Below, in pieces: positions 25,882-35,814 of a DNA stretch of 64,000 nt (positions are counted from its first letter, which is position 1; each line of letters opens with the position of its first letter). Where the stretch lies: contig NZ_JAAHGH010000026.1 of NCBI RefSeq assembly GCF_010672525.1, positions 17,996-81,995 of the forward strand, written 5' to 3'. Both the position numbers and the translations under genes were made by a program. The notes under the pieces were generated by a model. That model was not told the DNA's origin. It worked only from the letters and a program-made list of their open reading frames with translations, and did no database searches. The DNA comes from Okeania sp. SIO2B3 (GTDB taxonomy: Bacteria > Cyanobacteriota > Cyanobacteriia > Cyanobacteriales > Microcoleaceae).

Positions 25882-27645
25882 CTACTCATTCAAACTACCA
25901 TCAGGCATAATTGCCCCTTGCAAATTTGCCCCTTGCAGATTTGCTTTTTCAATATTTGCTCCTTGTAAATTGGCATTCTTCAGGTTAGCTCCCTTGAGGT
26001 TAGCTCCTTGAAGGTCAACACCCATTAACTTAGCACCAGTCAAATTTGCTCCTGCTAAGTCTACTCTCCTGAGGTCAGCATCTTTTAAAATTGCCCCCCT
26101 GAGATCGACACCTCGGAGACTAGCACGACTGATCATTGCCCCACCTAAATTCGCTCCTCTTAAATTCGCTCCTTTGAAATTCGCTCTAGTGAGTTTAGCA
26201 TCTTTGAGATTAGCCACTTGCAAATTAGCAGCTTGCAAATTAGAACTCATCAAATTTGCACCAGATAAATTAGCTTGTCGTAAGTTAGCATTTTCTAATA
26301 CTGCCCTCATTAAAGTTGCTCCACCAAGGAAAGCTCTTTCCAACTTGGTATTTTGCAAATTAGAACTCACCAAATTTGCTCCCTCTAAACGAGCGTGAGA
26401 CAAATTAGCTTGCTGTAGTTTAGCTTTAATTAGGTTTGCTCCTTGAAGTTGCGCACCTTTGAGGTTGGCATTTTGCAATCTGGCTTCCCTAAGTTCGATA
26501 CCTCTCAAATTAGCTTTGAATAAATCTGCTTCTCGCAAATAAGCATCTTCAATTTTGATAGCTGCCAAGTTTGCACCACGAAGGTTACAACCTTGACATT
26601 CTCCAGTTGTTCGTAATTGCTCTACTGCACTCTTGCCCGAAATTTTTTGGATAGCAATTTCCTGTGGAGGTCTTTCCGTTATTGGGGAATTCGTTTGTTG
26701 TCGTTGCTGTCGAAAAACTGTTAAACTTGTAGCTAGTATAGCAAGAGCCGCAATACTAGCCATTCCGACTATTGCAGATGTTTTTACAGGTTTCATTGCC
26801 ATCGCTAAATTCCGAAAATTAGTAGCATCGCCAAACATAGGAATTGGTTTCAGCGCGGCTATTGCTGCTGCTGCATTTTCAAAGCGGTCTTTGCTATTGG
26901 GAGATACCATTTTCTCTAGCCACATTGTGAATAATGTACTCAGTTGTGGCATTAATTTTTTGACGTTGAAATTATAGTTGCGGTCTATTAATTTTTTGAT
27001 ATCTGTACTGCGGGTACCGGTTAATAAGCAGATCAAGGTTGCGCCTAAACTATATAAGTCAGAATTTATAGTGACAGTACCATTTAATTCTTGTTCTGGT
27101 GACATAAACCCTGGAGTACCACTTATACCATCACTTAAAATATCTTCTATTCCTATACGCGCAGAACCAAAATTAATTAAATGTGCAATAGGGAATCTTT
27201 CTCCGTGGGAGTGGGTATCAACTAATATATTTTCTGGTTTGATATTGCCGTGAATAATTGGTGGAGTTTGCTTTTGTAAATGAACTAAAATTTCTAAAGT
27301 TGAAACAGCAATTTGCTTGATTTGTTCGGGAGTAAAACTTCTTCTTTCTGCTAAAGAATTGCCTGTTTGATATTTTGTAATTAAGCAAAATCCTTCGGTG
27401 GTTTCTAAAGAGTCTACATAATTGGGAATACGAGGATGTTGTAGTTGTTTGAGAATTTCTACTTCTCGTTCATAAGCTTCAAACCCTGCCCAATTTGCAT
27501 CACTATCTGCAAAACGAAATTCTTTAATGACAACCTCTTGGTCTTGTTTGAGAGCTAGTCCTTGGTATGTCACTTCTCCTTCGTTTTGGTGACGTTCTAT
27601 TTCTCGAATAATTTGATAGCCTTGGCTAGAAAGATCTTGTTTCAT
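25882..27645 (-). CDS. Pentapeptide-repeat protein with a degenerate Ser/Thr kinase domain (predicted pseudokinase)
   Basis: 587 residues from the ATG at 27645. The alternative start at 27708 is a TTG and would lie near the promoter start site. The kinase-like domain keeps the ATP lysine (K41, VVIKEF) and GTPGFMSPEQ. But the catalytic HRD is HGN (122-124, IIHGNIKPENIL) and DFG is NFG (148-150, LINFGSAR), so both catalytic aspartates are replaced by asparagine. A transmembrane segment near residues 290-312 (ASIAALAILATSLTVF) is followed by about 35 pentapeptide repeats (A[ND]LxG/xA), a right-handed beta-helix. Likely a binding or scaffold protein rather than an active kinase. Confidence 0.88.
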   Translation of the reverse strand: MKQDLSSQGYQIIREIERHQNEGEVTYQGLALKQDQEVVIKEFRFADSDANWAGFEAYEREVEILKQLQHPRIPNYVDSLETTEGFCLITKYQTGNSLAERRSFTPEQIKQIAVSTLEILVHLQKQTPPIIHGNIKPENILVDTHSHGERFPIAHLINFGSARIGIEDILSDGISGTPGFMSPEQELNGTVTINSDLYSLGATLICLLTGTRSTDIKKLIDRNYNFNVKKLMPQLSTLFTMWLEKMVSPNSKDRFENAAAAIAALKPIPMFGDATNFRNLAMAMKPVKTSAIVGMASIAALAILATSLTVFRQQRQQTNSPITERPPQEIAIQKISGKSAVEQLRTTGECQGCNLRGANLAAIKIEDAYLREADLFKANLRGIELREARLQNANLKGAQLQGANLIKAKLQQANLSHARLEGANLVSSNLQNTKLERAFLGGATLMRAVLENANLRQANLSGANLMSSNLQAANLQVANLKDAKLTRANFKGANLRGANLGGAMISRASLRGVDLRGAILKDADLRRVDLAGANLTGAKLMGVDLQGANLKGANLKNANLQGANIEKANLQGANLQGAIMPDGSLNE

Positions 27646-27710
27646 GTTAATAGTACCACCGTTTTTTTCTACCTGTAAATGGGGCGCTAATGCAATAAAT
27701 CTATTCAAAT

Positions 27711-27739
27711 ATTATATCATATTTTTGATTGAGTAGCAA
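27711..27739 (-). promoter_or_regulatory. Promoter of the pentapeptide-repeat pseudokinase gene
   Basis: On the minus strand: -35 TTGCTA (27734-27739), 17-bp spacer, -10 TATAAT (27711-27716), with an extended TG one base upstream of the -10. The start site would be near 27704, giving a leader of about 58 nt before the ATG at 27645. This supports the shorter start. Confidence 0.65.
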
Positions 27740-28343
27740 TTACAGATGGTCACTATTCCTCATTAGCAGAGGGCAGGAGGCAGAAGGCAGAAGGTCTAAT
27801 AGCTGATGAATAGACATCTCCTCCATGCATAGGGAGTAGGGAGTAGAGAGAAAGAATTGATGATTTATTTACGATACATTGATTTAATTTTTTATTATTG
27901 GAGATGTCTAATAGTCTTCGACACGCCACTTTGTGTCCGATCGCCCCAAACAATTTTCAGCACCCCCGTTGACGGTGGGGTATTAAACCCGCATTCATAA
28001 AAGATAATTTTTTTTTGATGAAATAAAAATTAAGTACATCAGAAATTATTTAGTTACTTAGTTAGTTCGCCAACTTTTATTATACTTGTACTTAATTATC
28101 CTGAAAATAAGTGAAATAATGGAGATATATTAATTGCCGTTTATAGCTAAAATATTTACAATAAATTTTTGCCTAAAGATGGTATTTTTTGATACTTTTT
28201 ATACAATAGTAAGTATCGATATATTGGAGAGACTATTTTTTATTACCTATTATTAAGATGAGTTGTAAACAGTACTAATAAATTTCAAAACGACTCTTTT
28301 ATGGTAAAATAATGTAAAACTATTTTCAGAAAAAGAGGTTTCT
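27740..28343. other. Intergenic spacer ahead of the DUF3386 gene
   Basis: Short GGAGTAGGGAGTAG repeats, then a palindromic block (27940-27991) repeated in inverse orientation at 62184. Below that it is AT-rich. An AAAGAGG ribosome-binding sequence lies at 28332-28338. Confidence 0.5.
27940..27991 (-). repeat. Palindromic repeat, also at 62184 (plus)
   Basis: On the minus strand it reads GCGGGTTTAATACCCCACCG followed by TCAACGGGGGTGCTGAAAAT, with hairpin CCCCACCGT..ACGGGG. The plus-strand copy at 62184-62229 is similar. Such hairpins resemble right ends of IS200/IS605-type elements, but no transposase is near. Confidence 0.5.
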
Positions 28344-28991
28344 ATGACAGAACAAAATGCTCGTGATTTATTTAAAGCTGCCTACGAACATCGCTACACT
28401 TGGGACTCTAATTTTCCTGGTTATAGTGCCGATATTGAACTAAAACAAGGGTCAGAACTGTACAATGGCCAAATTTCGATAAAAGCAGACTTCAGTGTAG
28501 AAGTCGCAGGTATCTCAGATGAAGAAGTACAACAAAGCGTTTATACTCAACTGCGGGACGTAGTTACTCACCGCAAACGTTCATCCTTTGAAGCATCCCA
28601 CGGTAAAAATAGTTTTAGCTTAGGCGATCAGGATGAAACTGGTGCAGTTGAAATTCTCGTCGAAGGTGATGCGATGGGGTCAAACTACAAGGTTAGAGAC
28701 CGGGAAATTTGTCTAGTTAGTCGGGTAATGGGCCGAATGGCTTTCGTAATTAATACTCACAAAAGCTTGGATACAGGAGAAGGTTTTGCTGCCATTCAGT
28801 ACAACGCCATTTTCCGCAACCCTCAAACCAATGAAGTCATAAGAGAACTAGAATTTGAGGACAGTTATGAAAAAATTGGCAGTTATTACATAATGACTCG
28901 TCAGGTAGTCAATTCTACAGAAAAAGGTCAAGTAACAACAACCGAATTTAACTACTCTAATATCAAATTGCTAGAACCAGCAGTTGTCTAG
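28344..28991 (+). CDS. DUF3386 family protein, cyanobacterial/plastid conserved
   Basis: 215 residues, soluble, no signal peptide. The sequence (MTEQNARDLFKAAYEHRYTW, FSVEVAGISDEEVQQSVYTQ, VVTHRKRSSFEASHGKNSF) fits the DUF3386 family of oxygenic phototrophs. No biochemical function is established to my knowledge. Its start has a good ribosome-binding site AAAGAGG 5 bases before the ATG. It precedes the nfu gene on the same strand by about 106 bases, which may be chance. Confidence 0.85.
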   Translation: MTEQNARDLFKAAYEHRYTWDSNFPGYSADIELKQGSELYNGQISIKADFSVEVAGISDEEVQQSVYTQLRDVVTHRKRSSFEASHGKNSFSLGDQDETGAVEILVEGDAMGSNYKVRDREICLVSRVMGRMAFVINTHKSLDTGEGFAAIQYNAIFRNPQTNEVIRELEFEDSYEKIGSYYIMTRQVVNSTEKGQVTTTEFNYSNIKLLEPAVV

Positions 28992-29097
28992 AGACAATCT
29001 GAACTTTTGGTTTATTTCTATGTTAATTCCGCTAGGATTAATTTAGGAGAATCATAGTTCTCATATTTTTATAAATTCAACAAAACAAGGAGAAAAA

Positions 29098-29340
29098 ATG
29101 CCTCAAACAAAAGCACTGACCAAAGAAAATGTGGAAATTGTATTAGATGAATTACGCCCCTATCTCGCGGCAGATGGTGGTAACGTAAAATTAGTAGACA
29201 TTGATGGTCCGATAGTAAATCTTCAACTACAAGGAGCTTGTAGTTCTTGTCCTAGTTCTACTATGACTCTCAAAATGGGTATTGAGCGTAAACTTAGGGA
29301 AGAAATTCCTGAAATTTCTGAAGTCAATTCTGTGATGTAA
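29098..29340 (+). CDS. Nfu-type Fe-S scaffold (NifU C-terminal domain only)
   Basis: 80 residues: the entire protein is a NifU_C domain with the CSSCPSS motif (CxxC) that binds a bridging Fe-S cluster between two subunits. The family donates clusters to photosystem I and other proteins in cyanobacteria and chloroplasts. Strong Shine-Dalgarno AAGGAG at 29087-29092, five bases before the ATG. With the suf genes it makes the second Fe-S locus in this window. The frame is intact. Confidence 0.93.
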   Translation: MPQTKALTKENVEIVLDELRPYLAADGGNVKLVDIDGPIVNLQLQGACSSCPSSTMTLKMGIERKLREEIPEISEVNSVM

Positions 29341-29568
29341 ACATATTTTCCCCACTCACATTATTTTTGGGTGTTGCTGATTCTGGGTATGATGCAAGCT
29401 CCCCTAGCCCCCCAATTTTGGGGGGGAATAAAACTCTAAAAGTCCCCCAAAATTGGGGGATGTGTGGGGGCGAAGGCGAGAACCAAACAATCGCGCATTC
29501 ATACTTCAATTCAGCAACGCCTCTTTTAGATGTGGGTGGAAAATTTCTTAATCAGAAAACGCACAGTT

Positions 29569-29690
29569 ATATCATTTCTGGTTGAATAGTTATAAATAAA
29601 CGACGAAGGAGTCAGGAGTCAGAAGTCAGGAGGGAAGAAAGAAGAAGAAAGAGAAACTTTTTTTGATCACTAATTATCCGGACATGATAT
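29569..29690. mobile_element. Family B MITE (122 bp)
   Basis: Left ATATCATTTCTGG, right CCGGACATGATAT. Exactly the same length as the copy at 54140-54261. Interior purine-rich with GGAGTCAGGAGTC and GAAGAAAGAAG. Confidence 0.75.
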
Positions 29691-29997
29691 TACAGTAAGG
29701 AACAAGTTGCTTAGGACATAGATTGATGATTAAACTCAGGCAGAAAAATGTTTTTCCCCCATCCCTGTAAGTCTTAATTAAGTTATTAGAAGACAAGGAA
29801 TAGTAATGCCCTCCGGTCAGCAACTGACACACTTGGTAGCGTACCAAAACAGAGAACGGTAAACTTTAAACAGAAAAATATCTGAGTAGTAAATATACAA
29901 ATAATTTTGCCTGTCTACTAAAAAAATAATCTGCTAACTATTACTCTAAATTTACTTAAAAAAATATACAGTTGATTATCTAAAAATCCACTTAATT

Positions 29998-30269
29998 AAG
30001 GTTTGCTGAATAAAGTCTTTTTGCTGGGGTAGGAAACAGGAGACAACCCACCCCTCGCCCCTCCCCCTCCCAGGAGGGGAAAACAGGAGAAATGGGAATT
30101 TCGAGGAGATAGGAGTAAGAATTGTCCCAAGATTGTTCTGCCCAACTATGCGCCTAAAATACGCTCCATGCATGAGCGTTTTAGACGTGATACAAGGCAC
30201 TTTTTAAAAGCCCCAAAAAGGCACTTGTCTTTACATGTCAATGCTTTTAGATTTAATCAACAGAGCAAT
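29998..30269 (+). mobile_element. Family A MITE, copy 3 (272 bp)
   Basis: Left AAGGTTTGCTGAATAAAG; right end degraded (AATCAACAGAGCAAT instead of AATCAGCAAGCCCT). Flanked by AATT direct repeats (29994-29997 and 30270-30273). The interior matches the other copies, for example CAGGAGACAACCCACCC. Confidence 0.82.
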
Positions 30270-30820
30270 AATTACTCCTAAGCAACTATATTTTAATCTA
30301 TTTATTTGATAGATAAAAAGCTTAAAACTAAGACAAGGCTAGATTTTTCTTTTTTCCTTCTTTCTTCTTCCTTCTGCTATACAAATAAATATTGATAGTT
30401 AGATTGTAACTCAGGTAATCACAGATAAATAGTCAGTATCAGTAGATAAATAAAGTTCTACAAAGCTGTCGTTCCTAGAATTAAGTATTAATTGTTAGGT
30501 AAGTTTTTCTCATCTACAAACCTGCAATAACTGTTTGAGCCACTGCCAATTACTTATTACCCATTACTGATGGTTGGTGGGGGTAGGACACGGAGACACG
30601 GAGATGGGGGAACAGGGAATGGTTTCGTCATTTTATGTGAAGAAATTTTCTTGAATTTCAACAGAAAATTTCAGTAAATTGATGCCAATAAGAGCCAATA
30701 ACTGTAGGATATAAATTGAATATAAAAAGCTCAATTACCGTAAGCTACCTGACTTTTAGCTTTATTCAGCAAGCCGTAATTATTAATTATTAATTATTAA
30801 TTTTTTAACGACCTTTATCA

Positions 30821-32902
30821 ATGAAAATTCTAGTTGTAGAAGACGATCGATTTATCGCCGAAACTTTAGCTGATGCCTTAACTGAACAACTTTTTGTAGT
30901 TGATATAACCACAGATGGTCAAGCAGGTTGGGAGCAAGCTCAAGCTTGTGATTATGATTTAATTTTATTAGATGTAATGCTGCCTAAATTAGATGGTATT
31001 ACTTTATGTCAGAAGTTACGTTATATAAATAAAAATATTCCTATTTTACTTTTAACTGCTTGTAATAACAATCAAGATAAGGTAAAAGGTTTAAATGCTG
31101 GAGCTGATGATTATGTAGTTAAACCTTTTAATTTAGAAGAGCTTTTAGCAAGAATTAGAGCATTATTGCGGCGGGGAAACGAGTCTGCTTCTCTCATCAA
31201 AAAATGGGGTAATTTATGTTTAAATCCTCAAAATTGTGAAGTGACTTACAATAACAAACAGTTAAATCTTACTCCTAAAGAATATGAAATTTTAAATCTG
31301 TTTATGCACAATCATCAAAGAATATTTAATTGTAGTGCAATTTTAGATAAAGTTTGGAGTTGGGAAGAAACTCCTACAGAAGATACAGTTAGAGCGCATA
31401 TTAAAGGTTTAAGAAATAAATTAAAAGCAGTAGGTGCGCCTAGTGATTTAATCGAAACTGTTTATGGTTTAGGTTATCGGTTAAAACAAGTTGGAGAAGG
31501 AAGAAAGAAGGAAGAAGGAAGAAGGAAGAAGGAAGAAGGAGGAAGGAAGAAGGAAGAAGGAAGAAGGAAGAAGTGGATGGGAACTCAAACTCCAACCCCA
31601 ACCAATTGTAAACACTGTTTATGCGACAAGGTATTAAATTCAAAAGAAAAAGATAAAAAGAATTTACCAGTCAAGAATAATCAAATAAAAGATAAGAAAA
31701 AGCCTCAAAAATATCAGGAACATCAACAAAAACTGCAAGATTATATCAGTAAAATTTGGGATAGATTTAAAGGAGGTATTAATGAGCGGATTGATGTACT
31801 AGAACAAGTAGTAGTAGCTGGAAAAAATGAAATATTAGGGATTGAGTTACAAAAAAAAGCACAACAAGAAGCTCATAAATTAGCAGGTTCTCTAGGTACA
31901 TTTGGTTTAGTAGATGGCTCGGATTTAGCTAGAGAAATAGAAAGTTTATTGGCAACGGAAAAGCCTCTTAATCATAGCGAAATATTTCATCTATCTAAAT
32001 TAGTGAACAGTCTATGCAACAAGATAGAACAGCAGAGTAAAATTGACAAAGAAAAAAGTGATCATCAACAGATAAAATATTTCGATCCTCAATATTCTAT
32101 TCCGATTTCTCCAGAATGTAAATTATTATTAATACTAGACAAAGATAGTTTATTTGCAAAACAATTAGCTGAGGATGCTGTAGCAAAAAAAATACAATTT
32201 AAGCTGGCTCCAAGTGTTGATTTAACAACAGATATAGATACTTATATTAATCAGAATTTCAACTATAGTTTACAAGATTTATCATTTTTTCCTAATGTAG
32301 TTTTACTTGACCTTGAAGTTGCTGTTAATTCAGAGAAAATATTAGGCAAAATTTCTAGTCAGATGCCTTCTTTACCTGTAGTAGTACTTAATACTAAAGG
32401 TGAATTGAGCGATCGTGTAAAAATTGCTAAACTAGGAGCATCAGCATATCTAAAAAAGCCATTACCCGCAGCTCAAGTTATAGACATAGTATTAGATATC
32501 TGGCGAAAAAATCAGACTTTAGCAACTGTGATGATTGTAGATGACGACCTGCAAATTTTAGAGACCATCGAACAGATACTAACGCAGTGGGGAATTAAAG
32601 TTGTAACCCTGAGTGATGAGCGATATTTCTGGACAACTTTAGAAAATACAGTGCCAGATTTATTAATTTTAGACATAGAAATGCCATATTTTAATGGAAT
32701 TAATTTGTGTCAAGTTATTCGTAACGATCCACATTGGAATTGGCTTCCTATTATATTTCTGACAGCTCATTACAACCCTATTATTTGTCATCAAGTTTTT
32801 GCTGCTGGTGCGGATGATTATATCTATAAACCATTTAAATATTCTGATTTAATTACTCGTGTTATTAATCGGATTAAACGTAGTATAGCCATAAAATTTT
32901 AG
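30821..32902 (+). CDS. Multi-domain response regulator: REC - winged helix - HPt - REC - REC
   Basis: 693 residues. REC1 (1-120, phosphoacceptor D51 in LILLDVMLPKLDG) and an OmpR-type winged helix (about 125-222, VYGLGYRLKQ) form a standard regulator. A basic repetitive insertion follows at about 226-275 (GRKKEEGRRKKEEG...MGTQTPTPTNCKHC). Then come an HPt domain with H352 in EAHKLAGSLGTFG, REC2 (about 440-560, D497 in VVLLDLEVAV) and REC3 (about 568-690, D618 in LLILDIEMPYFNG). This makes a phosphorelay integrator. The partner kinase lies 206 bases downstream on the same strand and shares the odd insertion. Confidence 0.92.
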   Translation: MKILVVEDDRFIAETLADALTEQLFVVDITTDGQAGWEQAQACDYDLILLDVMLPKLDGITLCQKLRYINKNIPILLLTACNNNQDKVKGLNAGADDYVVKPFNLEELLARIRALLRRGNESASLIKKWGNLCLNPQNCEVTYNNKQLNLTPKEYEILNLFMHNHQRIFNCSAILDKVWSWEETPTEDTVRAHIKGLRNKLKAVGAPSDLIETVYGLGYRLKQVGEGRKKEEGRRKKEEGGRKKEEGRRKKWMGTQTPTPTNCKHCLCDKVLNSKEKDKKNLPVKNNQIKDKKKPQKYQEHQQKLQDYISKIWDRFKGGINERIDVLEQVVVAGKNEILGIELQKKAQQEAHKLAGSLGTFGLVDGSDLAREIESLLATEKPLNHSEIFHLSKLVNSLCNKIEQQSKIDKEKSDHQQIKYFDPQYSIPISPECKLLLILDKDSLFAKQLAEDAVAKKIQFKLAPSVDLTTDIDTYINQNFNYSLQDLSFFPNVVLLDLEVAVNSEKILGKISSQMPSLPVVVLNTKGELSDRVKIAKLGASAYLKKPLPAAQVIDIVLDIWRKNQTLATVMIVDDDLQILETIEQILTQWGIKVVTLSDERYFWTTLENTVPDLLILDIEMPYFNGINLCQVIRNDPHWNWLPIIFLTAHYNPIICHQVFAAGADDYIYKPFKYSDLITRVINRIKRSIAIKF
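31490..31660 (+). repeat. In-frame purine repeat plus shared tail inside the response-regulator gene
   Basis: GGAAGAAGGAAGAAGG-type repeats, then a segment starting GGATGGGAACTCAAACTCCA. The tail (ending near AAGAAAAAGATAAA) is closely similar in sequence to the one in the kinase gene at 34264-34355 and is read in the same frame, giving GTQTPT...NCKHC. Confidence 0.85.
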
Positions 32903-33108
32903 TTGTGAGATATTGGAGAATTTTAGGGAACAGGGAACAGGGAACAGGGAAGAAGAAAAAACGAATATATATTAATAAGATAACTGCTATATTCTATACT
33001 TTAAAGGAATAACTCAATTCTTACATCTGATTCCTGATTACTATATAAATAAGTGTTTAATTATTCAAACAATTAACTGTGAAAAATTTTAAAATAGGAT
33101 GAAAAAAA

Positions 33109-35358
33109 ATGACAAGTATAACTGAAAACCAAACCAATTTAATAGAATCTTTAAAAAATACTAATGCTCAATTAAAAGCAGAAATTAGGGAGCGTCAAAG
33201 AGCAGAAAAAGCACTACAAGAGCTAGTAGAAAAATATCAAAAAACATCTTTACAGCTCCGGACTTTAATTAATGCTATGCCAGATATTGTCTGCTTTAAA
33301 GATGGTACAGGTAAATGGCTAGAAGCTAATCAATCAATGCTGGAATTATTTGAAATAGAAAAAGTAGATTATCGTGGTAAATCAGATATTGAATTAGGAG
33401 AAATTAGTAGTTTTTATCGAGAGGCTTTTTTATCTTGTCATCATAGCGATCGAGAAGCATGGAAGAAGAGAACTTTGTCTAGGAGTGAAGAAATAATTCC
33501 CAAACGAGATGGCAGTGTCAAAACTTATGACGTAATTAAAGTACCGTTATTTTATGAAGATGGAAAACGGAATGGAATTGTTGTTTTAGGGCGTGATATT
33601 ACAGAGAAAAAACAAACAGAAAAAGTAATGATTAGATTAGCTTCTATAGTAGAATCCTCTAATGATGCAGTTATTGGTAACACTTTAGAAGGAATTATTT
33701 ATAGTTGGAATTCAGGAGCAGAAGCAATTTATGGTTACTCTATTTCTGAGGTAAAAGGTCGTTTTATTTCTATGTTAGCAGTGCCAGAAAGACCAAATGA
33801 AATTTCCCAAATTTTAGCAAACATTAAGGCAGGAGTTAGTATAAATAATTATGAAACTGTACATATCAGAAAAGATGGTAAACATATAGATGTAGCTTTA
33901 ACAATATCTCCCATCAAAGATACTGAAGGTAATATTATAGGAGTCTCAACTATTGCTCGGGATATAAGCGATCGTAAGCAGATAGAAAAATCTTTTGAAC
34001 AGCTTCGTTACCAACATAAATTAATATTAGATTCAGCTGGAGAAGGGATTTGTGGAATAGATATATTGGGAAAAATTTCTTTTGCTAATCCAGCCGCAGC
34101 AAGAATGACTGGTTATACAATTAAAGAGCTGGTAAATAGTGACTGGAGTTTGATAATTTATGGGGTGGAAGAAGGAAGAAGGAAGAGGGAAGAAGGAAGA
34201 AGGAAGAGGGAAGAAGGAAGAAGTAAGAAGGAAGAAGGAAGAAGTAAGAAGGAAGAAGAAAGAAGGAAAAAGTTGATGGGGACTCAAACTCCAACCAATT
34301 GTAAACATTGTGTAGACGGCGGGGTATTAAAACCCAAAGAAAAAGATAAAGTTAACAACAAAAATGATAAATCTTCAGCACAGAAAAATAACTCAGATAA
34401 TCAAGTTACAACAACTTTAAAAAAAGGTATAGTTTGCCAAGTTACTGATGAATTTTTTCAGCGACGAGACGGTTCACATTTTCCCGTAGAATATGTAAGC
34501 ACACCTATTTTAGAACAGGAAAAAATTATTGGTGCAGTTGTAACATTTAAAGATATAACAGAACGTCAAGCAGTCGAACAGATGAAAAACGAATTTATTT
34601 CTGTTGTGAGTCACGAGTTACGCACTCCTCTTGCTTCTATTCACGGTGCTTTAGCTTTATTGAAAAGTGGATTACTTAATCAAGCGCCAGAAAGAGGTAA
34701 CAGGATGCTAAATATTGCCATTGCTAACACAGACCGTTTAGTACGGTTAATCAACGATATTCTAGATTTAGAACGTCTTCACTCCCAGCAAGTAACAATG
34801 CTGAAACAAACTTGTAACATTGCTGAATTAATGCTCCAGACAGTAAATGAAATGCAACCTATTGCAGAGAAAGCAGGAGTTAATTTGTCAGTAAAACCAG
34901 TGGAAGCTAAGTTGTGGGGATGTCCCGACAAATTAATTCAAACCTTCACTAACTTGCTCAGTAATGCCATCAAATATTCCCCGAAAGGAACAACTGTCTG
35001 GTTAACTGCCAACAAACAATTTATCAATATAAATCATACTTTTAGCTCCGATAACTTCCCTTCAACAGTTAAAACCAAATGCACTAAAGCAACTGTCTGT
35101 AATATTCATCATAGCTATCAAGTTTTGATTGCAGTTAAAGACCGAGGGCGAGGTATTCCTGCTGATAAGATAGAAAGTATTTTTGGTCGCTTTCAACAAG
35201 TTGATGCTTCTGACTCTCGCCAGAAAGGAGGAACAGGTTTAGGTTTAGCCATTTGTCGCAATATTGTCCAACAACATCAAGGTAAAATTTGGGCAGAAAG
35301 CACTTTAGGAGAAGGTAGCACTTTTTTTGTAGCCTTACCAATTTTGGATGAGGAGTAG
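33109..35358 (+). CDS. PAS-containing sensor histidine kinase
   Basis: 749 residues. N-terminal coiled coil (about 5-50), PAS1 (about 55-165), PAS2 (about 180-285) and PAS3 (about 295-475). PAS3 is interrupted by the repetitive insertion RRKREEGRRKREEG...GTQTPTNCKHC (about 353-411). Then HisKA with H502 in VVSHELRTPLASIHG, and an ATPase domain with NLLSNAIKYSP and GGTGLGLAICRNIV. No membrane segments, so a cytosolic sensor. The upstream regulator gene likely forms its phosphorelay partner. Ribosome-binding TAGGAT lies before the ATG. Confidence 0.93.
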   Translation: MTSITENQTNLIESLKNTNAQLKAEIRERQRAEKALQELVEKYQKTSLQLRTLINAMPDIVCFKDGTGKWLEANQSMLELFEIEKVDYRGKSDIELGEISSFYREAFLSCHHSDREAWKKRTLSRSEEIIPKRDGSVKTYDVIKVPLFYEDGKRNGIVVLGRDITEKKQTEKVMIRLASIVESSNDAVIGNTLEGIIYSWNSGAEAIYGYSISEVKGRFISMLAVPERPNEISQILANIKAGVSINNYETVHIRKDGKHIDVALTISPIKDTEGNIIGVSTIARDISDRKQIEKSFEQLRYQHKLILDSAGEGICGIDILGKISFANPAAARMTGYTIKELVNSDWSLIIYGVEEGRRKREEGRRKREEGRSKKEEGRSKKEEERRKKLMGTQTPTNCKHCVDGGVLKPKEKDKVNNKNDKSSAQKNNSDNQVTTTLKKGIVCQVTDEFFQRRDGSHFPVEYVSTPILEQEKIIGAVVTFKDITERQAVEQMKNEFISVVSHELRTPLASIHGALALLKSGLLNQAPERGNRMLNIAIANTDRLVRLINDILDLERLHSQQVTMLKQTCNIAELMLQTVNEMQPIAEKAGVNLSVKPVEAKLWGCPDKLIQTFTNLLSNAIKYSPKGTTVWLTANKQFININHTFSSDNFPSTVKTKCTKATVCNIHHSYQVLIAVKDRGRGIPADKIESIFGRFQQVDASDSRQKGGTGLGLAICRNIVQQHQGKIWAESTLGEGSTFFVALPILDEE
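34166..34355 (+). repeat. In-frame purine repeat plus shared tail inside the histidine-kinase gene
   Basis: GGAAGAAGGAAGAGGGAAG repeats, then TTGATGGGGACTCAAACTCC and a GTAAACATTGTGTAG tail homologous to 31566-31660. It interrupts the third PAS domain without breaking the frame. Confidence 0.85.
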
Positions 35359-35814
35359 GAAGTGGGGGAGGACTTACTCAAATTTACTTTTAAACCACCA
35401 TCTGTAGGGGCGAATGGCATTCGCCCTTGCTATATATGGCATTCGCCCTCGCCATAAGTAGATTCTCTGCATAAGTCCTGATATTGAAGTAATTATAGAA
35501 TTATCAACATATACTATATAACCGGATTCTATATAACTAGACATAGACGTGATAATAAAAAATAAAATCAATTATCACACAGAAATTATCAATTCTTTCC
35601 CCCTACTGCCTACTCCCTACTCCCTCTTTTATGGAGATGTCTACTGATATAGAAGTCAGGAATCAGATGTGAGAATTGAAGTGTTCCTTTAAAGCATAGA
35701 ATATAGCAGTTATCTTATTCTTATGTATTTGTTTCTTCCCTATTCCCTAGAACAAAAGTCTCCAATATCTAACAACTAAAATCATATTCCTATAACTAAT
35801 AACTGATAACTGAA
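35359..35814. other. Intergenic with a diverged family C-like element
   Basis: AGGACTTACTCAAATTTACT at about 35369 and CTGCATAAGTCCTG at about 35467-35480 look like diverged family C ends. Between them lies the GGGCGAATGGCATTCGCCC palindrome, twice. No gene. Confidence 0.55.

Larger units (their letters stand above)
29341..30820. repeat. 1.5-kb intergenic with inverted repeats and MITEs
   Basis: The paired block CCCCCCAATTTTGGGGGGG / CCCCCAAAATTGGGGG (29405-29462) may act as a terminator of nfu. Next come a family B element (29569-29690), spacer, a family A element (29998-30269), AT-rich repeat strings and a family A-type right-end relic (CAGCAAGCCGTAATT at about 30768). No gene. Confidence 0.6.
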
